Origin: an uncultured Oscillospiraceae bacterium
GTDB lineage: Bacteria; Bacillota; Clostridia; Oscillospirales; Ruminococcaceae
Assembly (NCBI GenBank): GCA_910578255.1
Contig: CAJTQM010000013.1
Coordinates: forward strand, 13,627 to 26,483
Direction of reading: 5' to 3'
Length of the DNA stretch: 12,857 nucleotides
Part shown: positions 1 to 5,795 of the stretch, in pieces
Position numbering within the stretch: the first letter of the stretch is position 1
Layout: every line of letters begins with the position of its first letter
Program-made: the position numbers and the translations under genes
The notes under the pieces: generated by a model
What the model was told of the DNA's origin: nothing
Databases searched by the model: none
The model's input: only the letters and a program-made list of their open reading frames with translations

Positions 1-659
1 ATGACACCTTTGAAGTAAAGGTCCTGGATATAGAAACCCAAAAGACGGCCATCCTCGACCGGCCGCAGGAAAATCCGGGGGGAGACGAATGGCATCCCTA
101 TTCCGTTTATCATATGCTGTCCAACACAAAAGACGATTTTGTTTTTTACTGGTCCGTTTTTGAGGATCGTACCGCCCAGCTGCGCTGCTGCACCTTACAG
201 GGCCGGCAGCTGTACGCCATTTCTTCCTATCCCGCGCCTTATCCGCTGACCTATCGGATCGACTGCCTGGAAGAGGGCTTTGTGTTCCGCTGCGCCCAGG
301 AGTACGAGCAGGACGGGGCCATTCTGGGACAAACCCAGCTGGATTTTTACGATGATACGGGAAAACTGCTGGGCCAGTGGCAGCTGGCTGTGAAAATCGA
401 GGAGATGGTTTATCTGGAGGACCAAGGAAAGGCGGTTGCCAGTATTTCAAAGGCTCCGGAGGATCCGGCGCCGAAGGATCCGGCGGAGATTTTTTCCTAC
501 GAAATCCTCTTCCTTGACCTTGATACAATGGCGTATGAAACCGTTGTCAAGGACCGTATTGTCCGGAAAATCGTCGTCTCGCCGGACAATACGGTCGTTT
601 TCTGGCTGGATGACGAGTTCCAGATCCACTCGGCCCCTCTGCCGGGTCGGGAAGGCTGA
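1..659 (+). CDS. C-terminal part of an unrecognised, probably beta-rich protein (5' end outside window)
   Basis: The reading frame is open from position 3 and reads into the window from upstream, so the ATG at 114 is internal and not the start. About 218 residues are visible, ending at TGA 657-659. The visible part has no membrane segment. It is rich in short hydrophobic/aromatic stretches alternating with polar turns (for example FVFYWSVFED, LLGQWQLAVK, NTVVFWLDDEF), the look of repeated beta-strands as in beta-propeller-like surface proteins. That fold guess is inference; I do not recognise the family and assign no function. Codon and base use match the neighbouring GC-rich genes. The gene is followed by a strong terminator and is the last in its transcription unit. 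The first residues, and with them any signal peptide or lipobox, lie outside the window. Confidence 0.75.
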   Translation, partial: DTFEVKVLDIETQKTAILDRPQENPGGDEWHPYSVYHMLSNTKDDFVFYWSVFEDRTAQLRCCTLQGRQLYAISSYPAPYPLTYRIDCLEEGFVFRCAQEYEQDGAILGQTQLDFYDDTGKLLGQWQLAVKIEEMVYLEDQGKAVASISKAPEDPAPKDPAEIFSYEILFLDLDTMAYETVVKDRIVRKIVVSPDNTVVFWLDDEFQIHSAPLPGREG

Positions 660-684
660 GACAAGAACGGTCCGTGTCAGGCGC

Positions 685-723
685 AAAAAAGCATCCGGAA
701 GTTTTTTCTTCCGGATGCTTTTT
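685..723 (+). terminator. Rho-independent terminator after the first gene
   Basis: An 11-bp perfect stem, GCATCCGGAAG (691-701) with CTTCCGGATGC (708-718), has a six-T loop. It is preceded by an A-run (685-690) and followed by TTTTT (719-723). The flanking A and T runs would extend the stem and let it work in either direction, but only the plus-strand gene ending at 659 is close enough to need it. Confidence 0.93.
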
Positions 724-768
724 GTGTTTATCGTGCAGGATTTTGCCGCGCCGACGCTGGATTTTCCA

Positions 769-797
769 TTGCGCGCCCCGGCGTTTCGCGGTATAAT
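769..797 (+). promoter_or_regulatory. Promoter for the ydjI-like operon, -10 box inside an inverted repeat
   Basis: TTGCGC (769-774), a 17-base spacer and a consensus TATAAT (792-797) form a sigma-A type promoter. It points at the SPFH gene starting at 949 and would give a leader of about 145 bases. The -10 box lies wholly within the left arm of a perfect 11-bp inverted repeat (791-801/809-819). A protein binding that repeat would therefore block RNA polymerase; this is inference from the geometry. Confidence 0.6.
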
Positions 798-819
798 AGC
801 GACAGAGCCGCTATTATAC
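791..819. repeat. Perfect 11-bp inverted repeat overlapping the -10 box
   Basis: GTATAATAGCG (791-801) is followed by the 7-base spacer ACAGAGC and then by its exact reverse complement CGCTATTATAC (809-819). Each arm contains TATAAT on one strand. It could be an operator for an unknown regulator or the end of a small dispersed repeat element. The sequence alone does not decide between these. Confidence 0.75.
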
Positions 820-829
820 TTGATTTTGA

Positions 830-928
830 TGGCCGCCCTACGGGTATGGCCAATTCTACCATGTGCGGCTTTGCCTTCATGGTAGAATGATTACCATAAA
901 AAGCAATCAAATGGCAGAAAGCTGCCAT
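830..928 (+). promoter_or_regulatory. Structured leader: three successive hairpins upstream of the SPFH gene
   Basis: Within the predicted leader RNA, TGGCC (830-834) pairs with GGCCA (848-852), enclosing CCC/GGG. ATTCTACCATG (853-863) pairs perfectly with CATGGTAGAAT (878-888), with a short GGC/GCC stem inside its loop. ATGGCAG (911-917) pairs with CTGCCAT (922-928) around an AAAG loop. The last hairpin ends six bases before the ribosome binding site AGGAGA (935-940). The hairpins match no riboswitch class I know. The rest of the 660-948 gap shows no convincing coding region. Confidence 0.55.
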
Positions 929-948
929 CAAGATAGGAGAGAAATGCG

Positions 949-2223
949 ATGGGAATTATCAAGGCGATTGCCGGGGCTGCCGGCGGCGCGCTGGCGGACC
1001 AGTGGCTGGAGGTCATTGAGCCGGACGACATGGGGGAGCACACGGTCTTTACCCGGGGTGTGGCGGTGCGGCCAAAAGACAAACGGGGCCAAAACCGCAA
1101 GGGGACGGCGGACACCATCAGCAACGGCTCGGTGGTGCATGTATATCCCAATCAGTTTATGATGCTTTTAGACGGCGGCAAGGTGGTGGATTACACGGCG
1201 GAGGAGGGCTACTACCAGGTGGAGAATACCGCCGCCCCATCTTTGTTCAACGGCCAGTTTGGAGAGGCGCTGGAGGAGTCCTTCCGCCGGGTGAAGTTCG
1301 GCGGCGTATCCTCCGGCGCGCAGAAAATCTACTTTGTCAACCTGCAGGAGATCAAGGGGATTCGATTTGGAACCAGAAATCCAATCAGTTATTTTGACGG
1401 GATGTATAACGCGGAGTTATTTTTGCGCACCCACGGGACCTATTCCATCAAGATCACCGACCCGCTGCGCTTTTACGCCGAAGCAATCCCCCGCAATCGG
1501 GACAGGGTGCAGATTGAGGACATCAACGAGCAGTATTTTTCCGAGTTTATGGAGGCTTTGCAGGCGGCGATCAACCAGATGTCCGCCGATGGGGTGCGCA
1601 TTTCCTACGTCCCCTCCAAAGGGCGGGAACTCAGCCGCTACATGAGCACCATTTTAGACGAGGATTGGAGGCTGATGCGCGGCATTGAGGTGCAGTCGGT
1701 GGGAATCGCCAGCATCTCTTACGACGAGGAGTCGCAAAAGCTGATTCAGATGCGCAATCAGGGCGCCATGTTGTCCGACGCGGCGATCCGGGAGGGATAC
1801 GTGCAGGGGGCGATGGCCCGAGGGATCGAGGCCGCAGGCTCCAACGCCAACGGTGCGGCGGCCGGGTTTATGGGCGTTGGCATGGGCATGCAGTCCGGTA
1901 GCGGAATGGCGGCGGCCTTTTCCCAGGCGAACCAGCAGCAGATGCGGCAAAAGGAGGCTTCTTCCGGCGGATGGCAGTGCGCCTGCGGCGCCCAAAACAA
2001 AGAGGAAAGCCGGTTCTGTTCCCAGTGCGGCGCGAAAAAGCCGGAACCGGCCGGCGGCTGGGAATGTCCCCAATGCCACACGGTCTGCCAGGGAAGCTTT
2101 TGCACCCAGTGCGGCCAGCCAAAGCCGCAGCCAGAGGGAAAATGCCCCAAATGCGGCACGGCAATCGAAACCGGCAAAGGATCGGCGCCGAAATTCTGTC
2201 CCCAATGCGGGGAAAAACTGTGA
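949..2223 (+). CDS. ydjI: SPFH (band-7-like) protein with three C-terminal zinc ribbons, YdjI-like
   Basis: A 424-residue protein of the family often annotated as virion core protein/SPFH domain, whose B. subtilis member is YdjI. In order it has an N-terminal segment with a glycine/alanine stretch (1-15), an SPFH-like domain at about 40-260 (with VVHVYPNQF and the DPLRFY stretch), a helical part to about 298, a Gly/Met/Ala-rich linker (299-325), and three zinc ribbons. The ribbon cysteines are C344/C346 with C357/C360, C373/C376 with C385/C388, and C399/C402 with C417/C420. SPFH proteins assemble into membrane-associated scaffolds; B. subtilis YdjI belongs to the PspA/YdjGHI envelope-stress group. 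The start is set by AGGAGA (935-940) eight bases before the ATG. It is first in an operon with ydjG- and ydjH-like genes. The family call is strong; the stress role is by homology. Confidence 0.9.
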   Translation: MGIIKAIAGAAGGALADQWLEVIEPDDMGEHTVFTRGVAVRPKDKRGQNRKGTADTISNGSVVHVYPNQFMMLLDGGKVVDYTAEEGYYQVENTAAPSLFNGQFGEALEESFRRVKFGGVSSGAQKIYFVNLQEIKGIRFGTRNPISYFDGMYNAELFLRTHGTYSIKITDPLRFYAEAIPRNRDRVQIEDINEQYFSEFMEALQAAINQMSADGVRISYVPSKGRELSRYMSTILDEDWRLMRGIEVQSVGIASISYDEESQKLIQMRNQGAMLSDAAIREGYVQGAMARGIEAAGSNANGAAAGFMGVGMGMQSGSGMAAAFSQANQQQMRQKEASSGGWQCACGAQNKEESRFCSQCGAKKPEPAGGWECPQCHTVCQGSFCTQCGQPKPQPEGKCPKCGTAIETGKGSAPKFCPQCGEKL

Positions 2224-2254
2224 TCCAATTCTTTTTTGAAAGGCGGGGTCAGGC

Positions 2255-3298
2255 ATGTCGGTTTTGACCTGTAAATGTCCGAACTGCGACGCGGAATTGA
2301 CCTTTCGGCCCCAGTCGCAGAACTTTGTGTGCGATTACTGCGGCAGCAGCTTTACCCGGCAGGAGATCGAAAGGCTGGTTCCGGAGCAGGATAATCAGCC
2401 GTCGGAAAATCCGCAGGAGGACGGGGAGGAGGCGCAGTCCTACCAATGCCCCTCCTGCGGCGCGCAGATTTTGACCACCGGAACCACTGCCGCCACCTAT
2501 TGCTACTACTGCCATAACCCGGTGACATTGCAGGGGCGGGTTTCCGGTCATTGGAAACCGGATCTCATGATCCCCTTCGCCGTGGGGGAGGAGCAGGCGA
2601 AGGAGCGGTTTCTTCGCTGGAGCCGGAAAAATCCCTTTGTGGACCGGCGCTTTTTTTCCCAATCCCAGCTGGAAAAACTCAGCGGCGTTTATTTCCCCTT
2701 TTGGCTGGCCAGCAGCCAAAGCAGCCTGTCCGCCACAGTCACGGCCCGGCAGACCCGGGTTTGGCGCGTCGGGGATTTGGAGTACACCGAGACCAGCGTT
2801 TACCAGCTGTCCCGAGAGGGGGAACTACGGATAAACAACTACGATATGCCGGCGTTGCGGCGGGAGGAAACCTCTTTGCTGGAGGGAATCCTCACCTATG
2901 ATTACGCAAAGGCGGTGCCTTTTTCTCCAGCGTATCTGTCCGGCTTTCAGGCGGAGCGGCGGGACCGGGAAAAGGAACAGCTGGCCGCAAGGCTGCGCGA
3001 AGAACAGCGCCAAAATGCCGAGCGGCTTGTGCGGGACACGGTCGGCGGCTTTCAGGGCGTATCAATCCAAAACTGCGAATTAAGTCCTGTCGGCGAAGAC
3101 TGGAAATATCTGCTGCTTCCCGCGTGGATTTTGACCTATCAGTATCGCGGAAAGCAATATTATTTTGCCATGAATGGTCAAAACGGCGATATGAACGGCG
3201 CTTTGCCCATCAGCAAAGGGCGGCTGGCGACACTGTTCGGCGCAGTCAGCGGGATTTCCCTGGTTCTTTTGACATTGGGGGGATATTTTCTATGGTAA
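2255..3298 (+). CDS. ydjG: TFIIB-type zinc-ribbon membrane protein, YdjG-like
   Basis: A 347-residue protein with two zinc ribbons at its N-terminus: C8/C11 with C26/C29, and C65/C68 with C83/C86, joined by an acidic linker (about 44-62). After HWKPDLMIPFAV (99-110) comes a region typical of this family, in which the stretch preceding the ribbon-linked domain feeds into beta-rich sequence (KLSGVYFPFWL, 141-151). A charged helix follows (about 232-260, rich in R/E/Q), and a single C-terminal membrane segment at about 324-345. The ribbons are therefore probably cytoplasmic and the protein tail-anchored. B. subtilis YdjG has the same ingredients and is encoded beside ydjH and ydjI in the PspA envelope-stress operon. 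A GAAAGGCGGGG ribosome binding site precedes the ATG at 2255. The stop codon overlaps the next start by seven bases, indicating translational coupling. Confidence 0.88.
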   Translation: MSVLTCKCPNCDAELTFRPQSQNFVCDYCGSSFTRQEIERLVPEQDNQPSENPQEDGEEAQSYQCPSCGAQILTTGTTAATYCYYCHNPVTLQGRVSGHWKPDLMIPFAVGEEQAKERFLRWSRKNPFVDRRFFSQSQLEKLSGVYFPFWLASSQSSLSATVTARQTRVWRVGDLEYTETSVYQLSREGELRINNYDMPALRREETSLLEGILTYDYAKAVPFSPAYLSGFQAERRDREKEQLAARLREEQRQNAERLVRDTVGGFQGVSIQNCELSPVGEDWKYLLLPAWILTYQYRGKQYYFAMNGQNGDMNGALPISKGRLATLFGAVSGISLVLLTLGGYFLW

Positions 3299-4176
3299 AA
3301 CGGCTGTTTTGTGTCTTCGTGTGCGTATCGTTGTTTTGGGGGATGGGACTGCTTTCGGCGGCCGCCCAACAGCGGCGGGTGTACGACGGCGCGGATCTCT
3401 TTACAGGTGAAGAAGAGACCGAACTGGAGAGCACCATCGCCCGGCTGCAAAAAGAAACGTCCTTGGATCTGGTGGTCGTGACGGCTTTGGATACCGAAGG
3501 GAAAAGCGCCCAGGCGTATGCCGACGATTTTTACGATGAGGGCGGTTTCGGCGAAGGAAAAGACTACAGCGGCGTCCTGCTGCTTATCGATATGGGCGCT
3601 TCTGAGGTGGCAGTTTCCACCTGCGGGTATGGCATCCGGCTTTTGTCCGATACGAGAATCGACGCAATTTTAGACGAGGTAGTCGGATATCTGTCCCAGG
3701 GGGATATTGCCCGGGCCTCCAATGCATTTTTGGAGCGGGTGGAAAGCTATGCCGCCCAGGATGTTTCTCCAACCGGTCCTAAAGGGGAGGGTTCCCCAAC
3801 GCCGGCCCGGACCAGATCCTGGGGGCGGGCGCTGGGCACAGCGCTTCCGATTAGTCTGATCATCGGTGGAATTGCCGTACCTGCGATCTATTTTGGCACA
3901 GGAGGATCCGGAAAAAAACAGGCCCGCCCCAAGTCCTACCGGGATTACAGCTTTTTAGAACTGTCCCACAAAGAGGACCGGCTCATCGACAAGCATGTAG
4001 CCACCCGGCGGATTCCCCGGCAGCCTCCGGCCGGCAGCGGCGGCTTCGGCGGATCGTCCACCCATACCTCCAGCAGCGGGCGCACCCACGGCGGCGGAGC
4101 CCGCAGCTTTGGCGGTTCCTCCACGCGGATTTCCAGCAGTGGGCGCAGCCATGGGGGCGGAAGCCGGAAGTTTTAA
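3292..4176 (+). CDS. ydjH: TPM-domain protein, YdjH-like, with signal peptide and duplicated Gly/Ser tail
   Basis: A 294-residue protein. Residues 1-25 form a signal peptide (basic start, hydrophobic core, end LLSAAA). Residues 28-155 form a TPM domain (VYDGADLFTGEEETELE, LDLVVVTA, YSGVLLLIDMG, STCGYGIRLLSD), an extracytoplasmic fold seen in YgcG/Psb32-type proteins and in YdjH. A Pro/Thr-rich linker is followed by a membrane segment (about 181-202) and a basic, Gly/Ser-rich tail, which should face the cytoplasm. The tail ends in two 21-residue repeats (252-272, 273-293). I chose ATG 3292 because a signal peptide begins there, GGGGGGAT lies just upstream, and it overlaps the previous stop. 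A longer in-frame ATG at 3124 lies deep inside the preceding gene. TPM domains associate with membrane-complex upkeep; the partners here are presumably the two preceding gene products. Confidence 0.88.
   Translation: MVKRLFCVFVCVSLFWGMGLLSAAAQQRRVYDGADLFTGEEETELESTIARLQKETSLDLVVVTALDTEGKSAQAYADDFYDEGGFGEGKDYSGVLLLIDMGASEVAVSTCGYGIRLLSDTRIDAILDEVVGYLSQGDIARASNAFLERVESYAAQDVSPTGPKGEGSPTPARTRSWGRALGTALPISLIIGGIAVPAIYFGTGGSGKKQARPKSYRDYSFLELSHKEDRLIDKHVATRRIPRQPPAGSGGFGGSSTHTSSSGRTHGGGARSFGGSSTRISSSGRSHGGGSRKF
4045..4170 (+). repeat. Two tandem 63-base in-frame repeats in the TPM gene
   Basis: Unit 1 (4045-4107) and unit 2 (4108-4170) each encode 21 residues beginning FGGSST, with a shared core SSSGR(T/S)HGGG(A/S)R. 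The DNA copies differ at many third positions while the peptide is kept. This points to an old duplication under selection for the peptide, not to a recent slippage event. Confidence 0.85.
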
Positions 4177-4188
4177 GGAGGGCGTTTC

Positions 4189-4572
4189 ATGGAAAAGGAG
4201 ATCCTGTTTTGGTCGGCTATGGTCTATACGGTTTTGCTCTGCGCCACCATGATTGGGTTTGGCTGGCTGTTTTTGCATCGGCCTCCCAAGGATATCAACA
4301 GTCTTTACGGCTACCGGACCAGCATGTCGATGAAAAACCGCCGGACCTGGCTTTTTGCCCATCAATACGCGGGGAAAATCTGGTTTTATAGCGGGATCAT
4401 CAGTTTCGTTGTATCGGTGCCGCTATTGCTTTTCACCAGAAAGGTCAATTGCTTTGAGACGCTGACAACTATTTTGCTTTTTGTATTGATGGTTCCGGTA
4501 ATCGGCGTGATCCTGCCCACTGAGCGGGCTCTGCGAAAACGGTTCGACCGGTTTGGAAACCCAAAAGAATAA
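4189..4572 (+). CDS. SdpI-family small membrane protein
   Basis: A 127-residue protein with three membrane segments (about 6-29, 63-82 and 91-110). Between the first two it carries the SdpI-family signature: I36-N37, Y40-G41-Y42-R43-T44, S47-M48-K49-N50, T53-W54, and G62-K63. In B. subtilis SdpI protects against the SdpC toxin and binds the repressor SdpR. It is longer, with an extra N-terminal domain that is absent here. Many short SdpI-like proteins have no known toxin partner, so an immunity role is not claimed. The ribosome binding site AAGGAGG starts within the preceding stop codon and the gap is only 12 bases. It is therefore the last gene of the ydjI-like operon, ending at the hairpin that follows. 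No toxin or SdpR gene is nearby. Confidence 0.88.
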   Translation: MEKEILFWSAMVYTVLLCATMIGFGWLFLHRPPKDINSLYGYRTSMSMKNRRTWLFAHQYAGKIWFYSGIISFVVSVPLLLFTRKVNCFETLTTILLFVLMVPVIGVILPTERALRKRFDRFGNPKE

Positions 4573-4652
4573 ATATGGATATTATCCGTCGGTTTGCGGG
4601 GTCCTTTGGCAATTTGCGAAAGGACCGCCCCAGCCGGCGGATTTTTCCATAT
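4573..4652 (+). terminator. Long hairpin between convergent genes, terminator of the ydjI-like operon
   Basis: Nested complementary blocks are centred near 4612: ATATGGA (4573-4579) with TCCATAT (4646-4652), TCCGTCGG with CCGGCGGA (one G-T pair), and GGTCCTTT with AAAGGACC at the tip. The main stem is followed on the plus strand by TTTTT (4642-4646). The structure fills the whole gap between the two converging genes. On the minus strand the trailing bases are A/T-rich but lack a clean T-run, so termination there is less certain. Confidence 0.7.
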
Positions 4653-4653
4653 G

Positions 4654-5379
4654 TCACCGCATTTGCCGGGCGATCCAGCAAAGGGCCTGTTCCTTTCGCT
4701 GCGGGATCTGATGATAGTGCCCGCCGTCGTTCCAGACGAGGGGAACCTGCCGATTCAGCTGCTCAGAAAGAAGCGCTTGAGCGGCACGGGTACAGTCGCC
4801 GATTTTCCCTATCAGTGGGTGGCGGGATTTTTCCTCGCGCCGCCCTAAGGAGAGAAAAACCTGTGCGCCGGGAAAAGCCGGTGTGTGTTTTTCCATAAAA
4901 TCCAGCCAGCCAGGGTACCACAAAGAGCCGGAAATGCTGGCGGCCAGGCCGATTTCCGGCCGGATATACAAGGCGTACAACGCCGCCAATCCGCCCAGGG
5001 AATATCCACATGCGGCGGTGTGAGCCGGATCGGGAAGGGTGGGGAAGCGGCTGTCTACAAACGGCTTGACGGTTTCACAGACGTCCCGCCAAAAATCCCC
5101 GGCGCCGCCGGAAAAGTCCGGGGAGCCGCGGAAAACAGCGGGAGCGGGCCAGGGGGTAAGGTCCCGTTCCCAGTCGGCGCCGACGCCCACGAAGAAAAAC
5201 GGGCCAGGTTCCTCCAAAAGCTGCGGCTCCAGCCTTTGGACCACCGGCTCCCAATCCTCCGGCGATTCCCCGCAGCCGTAGATCACCGGCAAGCGGCAAT
5301 CCTTTTGCCCGTCGTTCGGCGGGGAGTAGACAAAACAATCTCTTTGCGCCAGCGAAAAGCTGAAGATGTCGCTTTTCAT
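4654..5379 (-). CDS. Alpha/beta-hydrolase fold esterase (Fes/esterase D-like)
   Basis: A 241-residue protein with no signal peptide, so probably cytoplasmic. It has the nucleophile elbow G-Y-S-L-G-G with Ser127, and a C-terminal GGHYHQ with His221 (or His223) as likely catalytic histidine. SLGRREEK (177-184) has a Glu where this esterase family places its acid. It belongs to the putative-esterase family (PF00756-like) that includes enterobactin and S-formylglutathione hydrolases; the substrate cannot be read from the sequence. I chose the ATG at 5379: a GAGAAGGG ribosome binding site stands just upstream, and the promoter at 5412-5440 would start transcription near 5405. That excludes the in-frame ATG at 5409, ten codons earlier. 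No siderophore or methanol-oxidation genes are adjacent, so its physiological role is open. Confidence 0.85.
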   Translation of the reverse strand: MKSDIFSFSLAQRDCFVYSPPNDGQKDCRLPVIYGCGESPEDWEPVVQRLEPQLLEEPGPFFFVGVGADWERDLTPWPAPAVFRGSPDFSGGAGDFWRDVCETVKPFVDSRFPTLPDPAHTAACGYSLGGLAALYALYIRPEIGLAASISGSLWYPGWLDFMEKHTPAFPGAQVFLSLGRREEKSRHPLIGKIGDCTRAAQALLSEQLNRQVPLVWNDGGHYHQIPQRKEQALCWIARQMR

Positions 5380-5411
5380 TTTTGACCCTTCTCTCTTTTG
5401 ATGATACAAAA

Positions 5412-5440
5412 ATTATAGCGCGTTTCGCCCCGCTTTCCAA
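5412..5440 (-). promoter_or_regulatory. Promoter of the esterase gene
   Basis: On the minus strand TTGGAA (5440-5435), a 17-base spacer and a consensus TATAAT (5417-5412) are present. Transcription would begin near 5405 and give a leader of about 26 bases, just enough for the ribosome binding site before the ATG at 5379. Confidence 0.75.
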
Positions 5441-5510
5441 GGGTGATGGGCAAAACTCCCTTTTGTTTTTGGCGCCGCTTTATAAAAACCTTGTCGATTC
5501 TGCGGAATCC

Positions 5511-5539
5511 TTGACTTGAATGCACAATCGGGATAGAAT
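5511..5539 (+). promoter_or_regulatory. Promoter of the small membrane protein-redoxin operon
   Basis: TTGACT (5511-5516), a 17-base spacer and TAGAAT (5534-5539) give a start near 5546. It is divergent from the esterase promoter, about 70 bases apart, so a shared regulator is possible. The in-frame ATG at 5520 lies upstream of the predicted transcription start, which rules it out as a start codon. Confidence 0.72.
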
Positions 5540-5579
5540 AAAAACAACACAAAGCCCGGCCGGTTGGAGGTTAGTTTGG

Positions 5580-5762
5580 ATGAAGGATCAAGAAAAAGTT
5601 ACACGGTATTGTTATTTTGTTGCGTCCGCCTGCTCTTTTATAAGCGCTGCGATTCACCTTTTTAGCCAGGAAACAAAGCATTTGTCCGTCACGAATTTTT
5701 GCCTGGGGGCGGCGTTTTTCTGCCTGGCGTTGACGCACAAAAAGGATAAGAAGGAAAAGTAG
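5580..5762 (+). CDS. Small two-pass membrane protein, unknown function
   Basis: A 60-residue protein starting at ATG 5580, nine bases after GGAGG (5566-5570). Two hydrophobic segments (about 10-25 and 36-50) are separated by a short polar loop, and the C-terminus is strongly basic (HKKDKKEK). By the positive-inside rule both ends probably face the cytoplasm. It contains three cysteines, at residues 11, 18 and 41, with two more near the second segment boundary depending on the exact ends. I do not recognise a family. It shares a promoter with, and lies 33 bases upstream of, the redoxin gene, so the two are very likely co-transcribed. A membrane partner or anchor for the redoxin is possible but is inference only. 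A longer reading from 5520 is rejected on promoter position. Confidence 0.65.
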   Translation: MKDQEKVTRYCYFVASACSFISAAIHLFSQETKHLSVTNFCLGAAFFCLALTHKKDKKEK

Positions 5763-5795
5763 TGCTGGAAAAACATGAAAAAGGAGCGATAGACT

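Noticed and set aside
813..818. A minus-strand TATAAT in the right arm of the inverted repeat as a divergent promoter
   Set aside because: No acceptable -35 box stands 16-18 bases away on that strand, and no minus-strand gene lies to the left.
1654..2256. A 200-codon minus-strand frame opposite the zinc ribbons of the SPFH gene
   Set aside because: It is a shadow of cysteine/glycine-rich coding sequence; it has no ribosome binding site and no recognisable domain.
3124..3291. A 56-codon N-terminal extension of the TPM protein
   Set aside because: It would overlap the zinc-ribbon gene by 175 bases, and it would bury the signal peptide that begins exactly at the ATG at 3292, which has its own ribosome binding site.
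4189..4572. A toxin-immunity (SdpC/SdpI) locus
   Set aside because: No SdpC-like toxin, SdpA/SdpB maturation gene or SdpR repressor is visible. The gene is the tail of an envelope operon, and short SdpI-family proteins are common without toxins.
4885..5385. A plus-strand frame of 166 codons across the esterase gene
   Set aside because: The minus strand has a complete esterase with nucleophile elbow, promoter and ribosome binding site; the plus frame has none of these.
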